A stretch of DNA of 32,168 nucleotides, from IMG/VR virus record IMGVR_UViG_3300025646_000192, positions 1 through 32,168 of that record; one strand, given 5' to 3'. The position numbers and the translations under genes are program-made. This DNA is from a virus. Shown here piece after piece: positions 12,635 to 21,122 of this stretch. The number at the start of each line of letters is the position of its first letter. The first letter of the stretch is position 1. A model generated the notes under the pieces. The model was not told the DNA's origin and did no database searches. It worked only from the letters and a program-made list of their open reading frames with translations.

Positions 12635-14375
12635 TTCTTGGGCAGATACCTATCGCAAACTTTCACCTGAAGCATCTGCTGAAGCAGGTCAGTGGAGAAC
12701 TGATAGGGCAGAATATCAAAGAGACATCATGGATTCATTCTGTGACCCTAATATTGAAAGAATTGTGGTCATGACCTCAGCACAAGTCGGCAAAACGGAG
12801 ATTCTGCTAAACTCCATTGCATATTACATAGATCAAGACCCATCACCTATGCTTATAGTGCAACCTACTCTTGCTATGGGTCAGGCATTCTCAAAAGACA
12901 GACTTGCAGCAATGATTAGAGACACAGAAAAGATCAGAGACTGTGTAAAAGACTCAAAAAGCAGAGATAGTGGCAATACAACTATGCATAAGAAGTTCGC
13001 AGGTGGTAGTTGTACTATCGTTGGGTCTAATTCGCCAAGTGGATTGGCTAGTAGAAGTATCAGAATCCTCTTAATGGATGAGATAGACCGTTGGGAAACT
13101 TCTGCAGGAAGCGAAGGTTCGCCTATATCTTTGGCTATTGCTAGAACCAAGACTTTCGCAAATCGCAAAATCTACATGTGTAGCACACCAACCATTAAAG
13201 GATTATCAGCAATTGAAGCTGCATTCGAAGAATCAGATAAACGTTATTACTATGTTCCGTGTCCAGAATGCCAACATATGCAAGTTTTGAAATGGAAAAA
13301 CGTAGTCTGGGAAGAAGACAAGCCTGAAACTGCTACTTATGCCTGCGAAGAATGCGGTTCAGTCATTGAAGAATCTAAAAAGCAATGGATGATTAAGAAT
13401 GGTGAATGGAGAGCAACAGCAGAAAGTTTCAAAACAGCAGGATTCCATATCTCAGAGCTTTATTCTGTTTGGTCAACTTGGGGTCAGATGGCTAAAGCAT
13501 TTCTTGAATCTAAAAAGAATCCAGAAACATTAAAGACGTGGGTCAATACAGCTCTTGGTGAAACTTGGGAAGAACAAGGAGAAGCTGTTGAGTATGAAAC
13601 ACTTCTTGAACGTAGATTGAACTATGATCACACCTCAGTTCCAGAAGATGTTTTAATTTTGACTACTGGTGTTGACGTTCAGAAAGATAGATTGGAATTA
13701 CAAACCGTTGGATGGGGTAAAAACTATCAAGCGTGGGTCTTGGATTATAAGATTCTTTGGGGAGACCCAAATGCATTTAATGTTTGGAACGATTTAGATG
13801 CTTATCTCAAGAAAAGATTTAAAACTGAAAGCGATAGAATGATTCCCATCTCTTGTTGCACCGTTGACTCTGGTGGTCATCATACTCAAAGAGTTTATGA
13901 ATTCACTAAAGCAAGACAGGGTAGAAGGGTATTTGCAATCAAGGGTTCAAATCAAACTGGTAAAGCAATTGCAAATAGACCTACTTTTGTTGGTAAAAAT
14001 AAAGCTGTTCTTTATCCAGTTGGAACTGACACAGCAAAAGAAGCAATTTTTGCAAGATTGTCTACCGACAAAGAAAATACAACGCTAAATTTTTGTTCAG
14101 ATCTAGACGAGGAATACTTTAAGCAGCTCACAGCAGAAAAAAGAATCACAAAGTTTGTAAGAGGAAGGAAAACTCTTGTTTGGAAGCAAGTTAGACCAAG
14201 AAACGAAGCATTGGATACATTGGTTTACAATTTTGCAGCTATCTACATCTTGAATCCCAACTTTGACATCATTGAAGAAAAAATACTGACTAATGAGTCA
14301 AAACCACAAGAAAAACATGAAAATAGACTAAAAAGACCCATAAATAGACCTAATTTCGCTACTTCTTGGAAATAA
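12555..14375 (+). CDS. Terminase large subunit, GpA family (lambda type)
   Basis: A 606-residue DNA-packaging ATPase and endonuclease. WADTYRKLSPEASAEAGQWR is the usual GpA N-terminus. Walker A SAQVGKT (75-81), Walker B ILLMDE (171-176) and STPTIKG (210-216, coupling motif) make the motor. A zinc knuckle is formed by CPEC (236-239) and CEEC (264-267). The nuclease starts with TTGVDVQKDRLE (Asp374), then TVDSGGHHT and later acidic residues. It cuts concatemers and pumps DNA into the prohead. The start is uncertain: ATG 12555 has no ribosome site, an in-frame GTG at 12582 is also possible, and the frame lies over 80 bases of the small subunit gene. Translational coupling is likely. Confidence 0.93.
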   Translation: MEYLRNIEKVIQETNQIWAAPPNLKISSWADTYRKLSPEASAEAGQWRTDRAEYQRDIMDSFCDPNIERIVVMTSAQVGKTEILLNSIAYYIDQDPSPMLIVQPTLAMGQAFSKDRLAAMIRDTEKIRDCVKDSKSRDSGNTTMHKKFAGGSCTIVGSNSPSGLASRSIRILLMDEIDRWETSAGSEGSPISLAIARTKTFANRKIYMCSTPTIKGLSAIEAAFEESDKRYYYVPCPECQHMQVLKWKNVVWEEDKPETATYACEECGSVIEESKKQWMIKNGEWRATAESFKTAGFHISELYSVWSTWGQMAKAFLESKKNPETLKTWVNTALGETWEEQGEAVEYETLLERRLNYDHTSVPEDVLILTTGVDVQKDRLELQTVGWGKNYQAWVLDYKILWGDPNAFNVWNDLDAYLKKRFKTESDRMIPISCCTVDSGGHHTQRVYEFTKARQGRRVFAIKGSNQTGKAIANRPTFVGKNKAVLYPVGTDTAKEAIFARLSTDKENTTLNFCSDLDEEYFKQLTAEKRITKFVRGRKTLVWKQVRPRNEALDTLVYNFAAIYILNPNFDIIEEKILTNESKPQEKHENRLKRPINRPNFATSWK

Positions 14376-14442
14376 TCTTGACATTTCCCATATAGACCAT
14401 AGTGTTTTACTTGGATATATCTAAATTAAACGAGGTTTTTGT
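14376..14442 (+). promoter_or_regulatory. Possible promoter for the head genes
   Basis: A consensus -35 TTGACA lies at 14378-14383, and TAGTGT at 14400-14405 (16-bp spacer) is a poor -10. CGAGG (14431-14435) is the ribosome site for the TTG start that follows. This 67-bp gap is one of the few in the late block, so a promoter that boosts head protein synthesis is plausible. Confidence 0.35.
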
Positions 14443-15057
14443 TTGGCTAACAAATTTGATTTGACAAATTATCCTACTCAAGTTCCTAGCGAATTACAGC
14501 TTGGGGATTTCTGGGCATGGAAAAGAGATGATCTTGCTAGCGATTATCCAGTAGCAGATTACTCACTATCTTATGAATTCAATTTAATTGATGGTGCAAC
14601 TGCATCTAATTTTACTTTGACTGCAACAGAGTCAGGAGATGAATACATAATTTCAACCTCAAGCACCTCTTCATATTCTAAAGGCAACTACAACTGGATT
14701 TCTTACATCACCAGAAGTTCAGACTCAGCTAGAATTAAATTAGAAGAAGGTTTTGTAGAAGTACAAGACAACTATGCAACTACTTCTGCTTCAGTTAGAA
14801 GTCATGCAAAGAAAGTTCTAGATGCGATTGAAGCTGTGATTGAAAATAGAGCAACTATGGATCAGCAATCCATGAGCATAGCAGGCAGATCATTATCAAG
14901 AATGTCTATCAATGAACTTTTAACATTCAGAGATAGATATAAGTCAGAATATTTACGAGAAGTAAAAAGAGCTAGAATCAAAAACGGTCTTGGTTCTGGA
15001 AATACAATAAAAGTTAATTTTGGACACAACGTCACAACACCTAAGAGTTATAAATAA
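14443..15057 (+). CDS. gpW-like head-tail joining protein with N-terminal extension
   Basis: A 204-residue protein with a TTG start (CGAGG at 7-base spacing); no ATG fits the conserved region. Residues 1-115 are a beta-rich domain (SYEFNLIDGATASNFTLTAT...) of the type seen in phage head completion proteins. Residues 125-185 (KKVLDAIEAVIENRATMDQQ ... GRSLSRMSINELLTFRDRYKSEYLREVKR) match the gpW pattern of lambda and relatives, with the GRSLSRMS turn. It likely plugs or extends the portal before tail joining. Located between TerL and portal, as gpW is in lambda. The fused N-terminal domain is a marine-phage feature by my recollection. Confidence 0.75.
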   Translation: MANKFDLTNYPTQVPSELQLGDFWAWKRDDLASDYPVADYSLSYEFNLIDGATASNFTLTATESGDEYIISTSSTSSYSKGNYNWISYITRSSDSARIKLEEGFVEVQDNYATTSASVRSHAKKVLDAIEAVIENRATMDQQSMSIAGRSLSRMSINELLTFRDRYKSEYLREVKRARIKNGLGSGNTIKVNFGHNVTTPKSYK

Positions 15058-16562
15058 TGGCATGGTATAACAACATCTTTAATAGAACTGAAGTCAAGGC
15101 AAAAAAACGTCAAGCCTATAGAAGATCTTATTCTGGTGCTAATGCAGGAAGATTATTTGCAGATTTTTTAACTACTTCTACCAGTGCTGATGCTGAAATA
15201 AAAGACAACATACGAGTCCTTAGAGACAGAGCAAGAGAGTTAGCAAGAAACGATAGCTATATTGCTAGATACTTAAATCTGATGGTGTCTAATGTTATCG
15301 GTAAGCATGGCATAAGAGTTAGCTCTAAGGCGAGACTAGATGACCCTGTTAACATGGGTAAGCTAGACCTAAGAGCTAACCAGTCCATTGAGGAAGCATG
15401 GAACGAATGGACAAGATTAGGAAATTGCACAACTAACAAAAGATTAACATTCTTAGATTGTCAGAAAATATTTATTGAATCTCTTTGCAGAGATGGTGAA
15501 GTTTTAATCAGAAAAATAAAAGATCTCAAATCACCTTTTGGATTTAGAATTCAATTCTTAGAAGCAGATCATCTGGATGAAAATAAAAATGATTACTACA
15601 AAGAAACTGGTAATCGTATCAAGATGGGTGTTGAAGTAGATAAGTTTGATACACCTATTGCTTATCACCTTTATAAAGATCATCCTTACGAAAGAACCTA
15701 CCTAAACAAGAACCAACACATTAGAGTGCCTGCTGATGAAATCATTCATGCTTTCTTACCACAGAGAGCAGAGCAAACTAGAGGTGTTTCTTTGGTTGCA
15801 ACAGCTATGGCTAATGTCAAAATGTATTCAGGCTATATGGAAGCAGAGGTAGTTGCAGCACGTGTATCTGCAAGTAAGATGGGATTCTTTGTAAGTCCAG
15901 ATGGTGACGGTTACGTTGGTGATGGTGAATACGAAGACGGATTCAGTCCTACTATGAATGCTCAAGCAGGTGTCTTTGAGCAACTACCTGCAGGAATGGA
16001 CTTTAGAGCATTTGACCCAAACCATCCTACATCTGCTTTTGAATCATTCACAAAAACTGTGCTTAGAAGTATCGCATCTGGTTTAAACATTTCTTATCAT
16101 TCACTTTCTAACGATTTAACTTCTGTGAACTACAGCTCTATCAGACAAGGAGCTTTAGAAGATCGCAGTATGTATCAGATCTATCAACAATTTGTAATCG
16201 AACACTTCATTGAGCCAATATTCAGATCATGGTTAGAAATGGCAGTTTCAACAAACTATATTAAACTTCCTGTTTCTAAAGTTGATCAATTTGCTAATGC
16301 GGTAACATTTATTCCAAGAAGTTTTGCTTGGATAGACCCACTAAAAGAAATGCAAGCTAACGTGATTGGATTACAAAACGGAACGCTTACTTATTCTGAT
16401 ATTTCTGCTTCTTATGGAAGAGATACAGAAGAATTATTTGAACAACATCAAAAAGAAATAGAGTTAGCTAAACAATATGATATCGAATTAGCCTATCAAC
16501 CTTTTGGCTCTAAGTTGCCAGTAGAAGCAAAGATACAAGGTGGAGATGACGATGAGCTATAA
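15057..16562 (+). CDS. Portal protein, lambda gpB family
   Basis: A 501-residue protein that forms the 12-fold portal ring at the head vertex and the DNA channel. Features of the lambda portal family are the start with RRSYSGANAGRLFADFL, the DSYIARYLNLMVSNVIGKHGIR stretch, the FLEADHLD and DKFDTPIAYHLY segments, the late SGLNISYHSLSNDLTSVNYSSIRQGALEDRSMY block, and the C-terminal acidic tail. Overlaps gpW's stop by one base and the next gene by 11. Length is typical (about 500). No insertion or truncation seen. Confidence 0.93.
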   Translation: MAWYNNIFNRTEVKAKKRQAYRRSYSGANAGRLFADFLTTSTSADAEIKDNIRVLRDRARELARNDSYIARYLNLMVSNVIGKHGIRVSSKARLDDPVNMGKLDLRANQSIEEAWNEWTRLGNCTTNKRLTFLDCQKIFIESLCRDGEVLIRKIKDLKSPFGFRIQFLEADHLDENKNDYYKETGNRIKMGVEVDKFDTPIAYHLYKDHPYERTYLNKNQHIRVPADEIIHAFLPQRAEQTRGVSLVATAMANVKMYSGYMEAEVVAARVSASKMGFFVSPDGDGYVGDGEYEDGFSPTMNAQAGVFEQLPAGMDFRAFDPNHPTSAFESFTKTVLRSIASGLNISYHSLSNDLTSVNYSSIRQGALEDRSMYQIYQQFVIEHFIEPIFRSWLEMAVSTNYIKLPVSKVDQFANAVTFIPRSFAWIDPLKEMQANVIGLQNGTLTYSDISASYGRDTEELFEQHQKEIELAKQYDIELAYQPFGSKLPVEAKIQGGDDDEL

Positions 16563-19125
16563 ACCAACTGAAGGAATGGTCACTGAAGCTCAAAGAGGTT
16601 TAGATTGGCGTAGAGAACATGGCAGAGGTGGTACTGAAGTTGGTATCGCTAGAGCAAGAGATATTGTTAATGGAAAGAATCTTTCTGAATCCACCGTCAA
16701 AAGAATGTATAGCTTCTTTTCAAGGCATGAAGTAGATAAGCAAGCTGAAGGATTCTCTCAAGGAGAAGACGGATATCCATCTAATGGCAGGATTGCATGG
16801 GCATTGTGGTCGGGTGACGAAGGCTATTCTTGGTCAAGACAGATTGTTGAAAGATTAAAGAAAGAAGACGAAAGAATGTACGAAGCTAGACCATATCCCA
16901 ACGAACATGCAGCAAGAATTAATAATCCAGATAAATACGTTGAATTTGCAAGAGATAATGATGAGTTTGGTTCAGGCATACACGTTATTTATGGAATATT
17001 AGAAGATCGAAGCTCAGAAGTTCAATCAATAAGATTCGATTCAAGTAAGTTTACACCAGATGAAGCTAAGGCATGGCTAGAAGAACATGATTATAATTAT
17101 ATTGAGTTTGAAGAAGCTATTGAAGAAAAGGCATTATCTGATAAATTAGAAGAAGGCACACTATCAACCGACAAGGAGTTAACAATGGATAGTAAACAAG
17201 ACAGACATATTCTTGAAGTGAATGAGACCGATGACTCTGTTGTTATCTCGTTTGCTAAAGAACACAAAGAAGATATAGAAGAATCTGAGCCAGTAGAAAT
17301 AGTGGATGAAGAGAATTCTATGCATGAGGAAGAAGAGAGAAAAGTAGTTGATCTTATGAGATACAGAACTATTGATCTTTCCAGAGCTGATCATATTGAT
17401 GAAAAAAATCGCAGGGTCAGAGTTGGTGTATCTTCTGAATCACCAGTAGACAGAAGTTTTGGAAGAGAAGTCTTAGGACACAGAGCAGAAGATATTGACA
17501 TGGAATTTATGTCAAGCGGAACTGCTCCTTTTCTATTAGATCATGATATGACCAAGCAAATTGGTGTTATCGAAGAGTTCAAACTAGACGAGACTGCTAA
17601 GAGGACAATTGCAGTAGTAAGATTTGGAAAATCTGCTCTTGCTCAAGAAGTGTTTGAAGATGTAAAAGACGGAATTCGAATGAATATATCCGTTGGATAC
17701 AAAATAAATAAAATGGAACGTGTCAGCGATGACAAAGGAGACTACTACAGAGCTAACTGGACACCTTTAGAGGTAAGTTCAGTTGCAGTACCTGCAGATC
17801 AGTCAAAAGCTGTCGGAGTTGGTCGTTCTGAAACTAACCTTAATTTCAAACAGGAAATAAAAATGGAAAAACAAATTAAACAAGATATTAATCTTGACGA
17901 GGTTAGATCTAAAACTGTTGAAGAAGCTAAAGCTGAGTTCAAAAGAAACTCTAAAGAGATCATTGATCTAGCTGTTAGACACAACAAAAGAGATCTAGCT
18001 GATAAAGCAATTTCTGAAGGTATTTCTGTGGAAGAATTTAGAGGTGTCCTCTTAGAGAATATCGCTAATGACAAACCATTAGAAACACCATCAGATATAG
18101 GTATGACAGCTAAAGAAGTCAAAAGATTTAGCGTAGTAAAAGCTCTTAGAGCTTTAGCTAATCCAACTGACAGAAAAGCTCAAGCAGATGCAGCATTTGA
18201 ATTTGAATGTTCAGAAGAAGCTGCTAGACAAAATAGAACAACTGCACAAGGCATCATGCTTCCTGCAGACGTTCTAGCTCAATGGGGTCGAAGAGATCTT
18301 AACTCTTCTAATGATTCAACTTTAATCCCTCAGGATTTCAAAGGTGGAGATTTCATTGACGTTCTAAGAAACCAATCTTCAGTTATGGCTGCAGGTGCAA
18401 CTATGTTACGTGGTCTTCAAGGCTCTGTAGTTATACCCAAGAAAACTGCTGCTTCTAGCGGTGGTTGGATTGCTACTGAAGGAAACGCTGCTTCTGAATC
18501 AGAGTTCACATCTGGAAGCGTAACCATGTCACCTAAAGTGATTGGTGCTTTCACAGATGTTACTAGATTGCTTTTACAACAAAGCTCACTAGACATTGAG
18601 AACTTGATCAGAGATGACCTTACTCAATCAATTGCTATCGCTATTGACTTGGGTGCATTAGCAGGTTCTGGTTCTTCAGGACAGCCTACAGGTGTCAAAA
18701 ACACTTCTGGTGTTAACACAACTACATTTGCAGCAGCTAATCCAACTTTCGCTGAGATCGTTGGAATGGAATCTGCAGTTGCAGCAGACAATGCTTTACT
18801 TGGCAACTTGTCTTACATTTGTAAGCCTGCTGACTACGGTACATTGAAAACTACTTCTAAAGATTCAGGTAGTGGTCAATTTGTAGTTGAGCCAGATGGC
18901 AGAATGAATGGCTACAACGTAGTTAGATCAAATCAAGTTACTTCAGGTGATTTCTACTTTGGTAACTTTGGTGATCTATTAATTGGTATGTATGGTTCTC
19001 TTGATATCACAGTTGACCCTTACAGCTTATCTAACACTGGTTCTATCAGAATCGTTGCTCTTCAAACAGTTGATGTAGCAGTTAGACATGCTGTTAGCTT
19101 CTGTGTATCTAATGACGGTGCATAA
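16552..19125 (+). CDS. N-terminal domain + prohead protease + HK97 major capsid fusion
   Basis: An 857-residue protein started at ATG 16552 (GGTGGAG upstream; GTG 16540 and ATG 16546 are in frame too). Residues 5-200 form a domain with KPTEGMVTEAQRGLDWRREH ... GRIAWALWSGDEG and RPYPNEHAAR, a known add-on in phage head genes of unclear role. Residues 270-420 are an HK97 gp4-like prohead protease: His331 in LLDHD and Ser380 in NISVGY, 49 apart as in HK97. Residues 438-857 are an HK97 major capsid protein, with a helical delta-type scaffold region then TLIPQDFKGGDFIDVLR and the fold through to the end. The protease would cleave the scaffold during maturation. Internal starts at 17185 and 17863 could give separate products. 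Confidence 0.92.
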   Translation: MSYKPTEGMVTEAQRGLDWRREHGRGGTEVGIARARDIVNGKNLSESTVKRMYSFFSRHEVDKQAEGFSQGEDGYPSNGRIAWALWSGDEGYSWSRQIVERLKKEDERMYEARPYPNEHAARINNPDKYVEFARDNDEFGSGIHVIYGILEDRSSEVQSIRFDSSKFTPDEAKAWLEEHDYNYIEFEEAIEEKALSDKLEEGTLSTDKELTMDSKQDRHILEVNETDDSVVISFAKEHKEDIEESEPVEIVDEENSMHEEEERKVVDLMRYRTIDLSRADHIDEKNRRVRVGVSSESPVDRSFGREVLGHRAEDIDMEFMSSGTAPFLLDHDMTKQIGVIEEFKLDETAKRTIAVVRFGKSALAQEVFEDVKDGIRMNISVGYKINKMERVSDDKGDYYRANWTPLEVSSVAVPADQSKAVGVGRSETNLNFKQEIKMEKQIKQDINLDEVRSKTVEEAKAEFKRNSKEIIDLAVRHNKRDLADKAISEGISVEEFRGVLLENIANDKPLETPSDIGMTAKEVKRFSVVKALRALANPTDRKAQADAAFEFECSEEAARQNRTTAQGIMLPADVLAQWGRRDLNSSNDSTLIPQDFKGGDFIDVLRNQSSVMAAGATMLRGLQGSVVIPKKTAASSGGWIATEGNAASESEFTSGSVTMSPKVIGAFTDVTRLLLQQSSLDIENLIRDDLTQSIAIAIDLGALAGSGSSGQPTGVKNTSGVNTTTFAAANPTFAEIVGMESAVAADNALLGNLSYICKPADYGTLKTTSKDSGSGQFVVEPDGRMNGYNVVRSNQVTSGDFYFGNFGDLLIGMYGSLDITVDPYSLSNTGSIRIVALQTVDVAVRHAVSFCVSNDGA
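17173..17187 (+). promoter_or_regulatory. Strong internal ribosome site and ATG within the capsid fusion
   Basis: AAGGAG (17173-17178) lies 6 bases before an in-frame ATG (17185-17187). Initiation there would give a 646-residue protein with only the protease and capsid parts, dropping the N-terminal domain. It is as good as the best sites elsewhere in the window. Confidence 0.6.
17852..17865 (+). promoter_or_regulatory. Possible internal start of the capsid domain
   Basis: AGGAAA (17852-17857) is 5 bases before an in-frame ATG (17863-17865). The product would be 420 residues, a normal HK97 capsid length, and would begin MEKQIKQDINLDEVRSKTVE. The ribosome site is weaker than the one at 17173. 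Confidence 0.45.
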
Positions 19126-19144
19126 TAGTTAATGCTTACTTGGA

Positions 19145-19166
19145 ATGGGGGGAGTAATCCCCCCAT
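19145..19166 (+). terminator. GC-only hairpin right after the capsid gene
   Basis: ATGGGGGG and CCCCCCAT pair perfectly (8 bp) around the loop AGTAAT. Six G and six C in a row are exceptional in this AT-rich genome. Only a weak U-stretch follows (CTTAAATATG), so it may weaken, rather than end, transcription or protect the 3' end of the capsid message. Confidence 0.6.
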
Positions 19167-19173
19167 CTTAAAT

Positions 19174-19386
19174 ATGAAAAAATTTTTAATTACACAAGAT
19201 ACAGTGGCAAAAGGCGAAAGAGTCAAAGCAGGAGATGTGGTTGAACTTCCTGAAGACGTAGGTTATGAGCTATGTGCTTATGGCAAAGCTGCTCCACACA
19301 TTGAAAAAGCTAAACCAAAAAAAGAAAATAGAAGCGTGGGTTTAGAAAGCTCAGAGGAAGCTCCTAAGAAAAGAGCTAAAAAATAA
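19174..19386 (+). CDS. Small head-associated protein (70 aa)
   Basis: Start taken at ATG 19174; an in-frame ATG at 19132 would run through the GC hairpin and add low-complexity residues. The product starts MKKFLITQDTVAKGERVKAG, then DVVELPEDVGYELCAYGKA, a small beta barrel-like stretch common to short proteins after phage capsid genes. The rest is a charged, disordered tail rich in Lys/Glu. Role unknown; perhaps head decoration or connection. The stop overlaps the next gene by one base. Confidence 0.65.
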   Translation: MKKFLITQDTVAKGERVKAGDVVELPEDVGYELCAYGKAAPHIEKAKPKKENRSVGLESSEEAPKKRAKK

Positions 19387-19787
19387 TGCCACCTATCGAA
19401 AGTGCTGCAGATTTTACTTCTTATCTTGATACCACAACAGGACACGGAGTAACTGCAACATTTTTCGAGACTGGGGTTTTATTTGATGATTTTCCCTTAA
19501 TAGATACTCTTGGTTTTATAGATGATGGATTATCTGTCTTTATAAAACTCATCATTGACCAAGAATATTTCAGCATACAAGGTGAATCGGTCAATGTTGC
19601 AGGTCATCAACCTAGAGCAATCATTAAATATTCTGATGCACCTAATGTTTCACAAAACGACAAAATTGTTGTTGATGCAATTACCACAGATCAAGGTAAT
19701 GTCTTAAAAGCACAAACAGAATTCAGAGTCAGAGTTGTCGAGCCAGATAACACAGGCATGGTTTCACTTGTGCTTGAGGAACAATAA
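19386..19787 (+). CDS. Head-tail joining protein, copy A (gpFII-like)
   Basis: A 133-residue beta-rich protein. DFTSYLDTTTGHGVTATFF at the start and DAITTDQGNVLKAQTEFRV near the end recall the gpFII/head-tail attachment family that closes the head and offers the tail socket. An insertion of about 20 residues (FETGVLFDDFPLIDTLGFID) separates it from the shorter paralogue encoded directly after it. The two can be aligned along their whole lengths (see the next gene). No enzyme motif. Family name is from pattern memory. Confidence 0.65.
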   Translation: MPPIESAADFTSYLDTTTGHGVTATFFETGVLFDDFPLIDTLGFIDDGLSVFIKLIIDQEYFSIQGESVNVAGHQPRAIIKYSDAPNVSQNDKIVVDAITTDQGNVLKAQTEFRVRVVEPDNTGMVSLVLEEQ

Positions 19788-20137
19788 TGTCTCAATTTAG
19801 ATTGGAGACAGAAGCAGATATGAGTGCTTACCTTGATATCAATTATGGTCATGCAATTACTGCAACTTATACAAGAAACGATGTAGATTCTACGATTAAC
19901 ATTATCTTAAATAATGAATACGTAGAACAAGAAGAAGGCATAGGAGTGGAAGCATTAAAACCTATTGCCTATTGCAGAACCGTAGATGCACCTAATGCAT
20001 CTTACGGAGATACATTAGCAGCAAGTGCTGTTACTGATATAGAAGGAAATATATTAAAAGCAGCACAAACTTACACGATAGTAAATGTGCAAACAGACAG
20101 AACAGGTTTTACAGCTATGGAGCTAGAGGAAGTATAA
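19787..20137 (+). CDS. Head-tail joining protein, copy B (tandem paralogue)
   Basis: A 116-residue protein with the same plan as its neighbour: TEADMSAYLDINYGHAITAT matches SAADFTSYLDTTTGHGVTAT, DAPNASYGDTLAASAVTDIEGNILKA matches DAPNVSQNDKIVVDAITTDQGNVLKA, and both end in a ME/VLEE(V/Q) strand. It lacks the insertion of copy A. Two copies in tandem could form hetero-rings or two stacked layers of the connector. Overlaps both neighbours by one base (TAATG / following gene starts right after). Confidence 0.65.
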   Translation: MSQFRLETEADMSAYLDINYGHAITATYTRNDVDSTINIILNNEYVEQEEGIGVEALKPIAYCRTVDAPNASYGDTLAASAVTDIEGNILKAAQTYTIVNVQTDRTGFTAMELEEV

Positions 20138-20575
20138 ATGTCTCATGTAAGACAACAGATCAGAGAATACTTTGGAACTACATTAACTGGTTTAACAACC
20201 ACAGGTTCTAACGTAACTGAATCAAGGGTTTATCCTCTTGAAACATTACCTGCTTTAGTGATTTATACAAAGTCAGAAAGCTCAGAACCTATGGTTATAG
20301 GAACAAACAGAGTATTAATGAGAGAGCTAGAAGTTGCAGTAGAAGGCTATGCAAAAGCTACTATCAACTTTGACGATACTATTGATACAATATGTAAAGA
20401 GGTAGAAGAAGCAATATCGGCAGACGTAACATTAGGTGGTATTGCAAAAGATGCATTCATCAATTCTACTGAAATTAATTTTAATGGAGAAGGCGAAAAG
20501 CCTTTGGGTTACGTAAATATGACATTCTTGGTTCAGTATCATACTCAAGAACAAGATGTTGAAACAGCAGTTTAG
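20138..20575 (+). CDS. Tail terminator protein (gpU-like)
   Basis: A 145-residue protein starting directly after the paralogue pair. HVRQQIREYFGTTLTGL at the start and the TLPALVIYTKSESSEPM, LEVAVEGYAKATINFDDTID, CKEVEEAIS ... NMTFLVQYHT segments follow the gpU/minor tail U fold: helix, strand pair, helix, strand. In lambda gpU hexamers cap the tail tube and join it to the head. Position between the head-tail connectors and the tube protein fits. The tail ends in EQDVETAV. Confidence 0.72.
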   Translation: MSHVRQQIREYFGTTLTGLTTTGSNVTESRVYPLETLPALVIYTKSESSEPMVIGTNRVLMRELEVAVEGYAKATINFDDTIDTICKEVEEAISADVTLGGIAKDAFINSTEINFNGEGEKPLGYVNMTFLVQYHTQEQDVETAV

Positions 20576-20584
20576 GAGACAAAA

Positions 20585-20746
20585 ATGAAAATGATTAGTC
20601 CAAATGGAAAAGTTTCTATAGATGCTCATCCTTCTAAGGTTGAAAGTCTAAAGAATAAGGGTTGGAAAGAAGAAGCAGCCCAAAAAGAAATTAAATCTTC
20701 TTCTAAAAAGTCGAAAGACGAGGTAATTGAAAATGGCGACACATAA
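20585..20746 (+). CDS. Small unknown protein (53 aa) before the tail tube
   Basis: Has AGGAG 6-10 bases upstream of ATG 20585. The product MKMISPNGKVSIDAHPSKVE continues with SLKNKGWKEEAAQKEIKSSSKKSKDE. A short strand with SIDAHPSKVESLKNKGW is a pattern of small phage proteins that resemble the 'rho N-terminal-like' or head-tail adaptor peptides, but I do not assign it. The C-terminus is Lys/Glu-rich and disordered. It overlaps the tube gene start by 14 bases, suggesting coupled translation. Confidence 0.55.
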   Translation: MKMISPNGKVSIDAHPSKVESLKNKGWKEEAAQKEIKSSSKKSKDEVIENGDT

Positions 20747-21122
20747 AGGTAGCGAAGGTATTATCAAGGTTGGAGCTAATTCTGTAGCTGAGATTAGATC
20801 TTATTCTATAGAAGAATCTGCTGATACTCTTGAAGATACTTCAATGGGTGATAGTGCTAGAACTTATAAAACATCACTAACTTCTTTTTCTGGAAGTTTA
20901 GATGTGTTCTGGGATGAAACTGATACCAATGGACAAGGTGCTTTAAGCATAGGTTCAGAGGTTACATTGAATGTTTATCCTGAAGGAGATACATCTGGTG
21001 ACACTTATTATACTGGTACGGCTATTGTCACAGGCGTTTCAAGATCAGCTTCATATGATGGTCTTATAGAAGCATCGATTTCTGTGCAGGGTTCTGGTGC
21101 ATTAACATCAACAACAGTATAA
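20733..21122 (+). CDS. Major tail tube protein
   Basis: Start at ATG 20733, GAGG about 9 bases upstream; an in-frame TTG at 20727 is less likely. The 129-residue protein starts MATHKGSEGIIKVGANSVAE and is nearly all beta strand with TSMGDSARTYKTSLTSFSGSLDVFWDE, LSIGSEVTLNVYPEGDTSGD and YYTGTAIVTGVSRSASYDGL motifs, the signature of siphovirus tube subunits of the gpV-type fold. Stacked rings of it form the tail tube. It is expected to be abundant. The next gene begins 4 bases later. Confidence 0.85.
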   Translation: MATHKGSEGIIKVGANSVAEIRSYSIEESADTLEDTSMGDSARTYKTSLTSFSGSLDVFWDETDTNGQGALSIGSEVTLNVYPEGDTSGDTYYTGTAIVTGVSRSASYDGLIEASISVQGSGALTSTTV

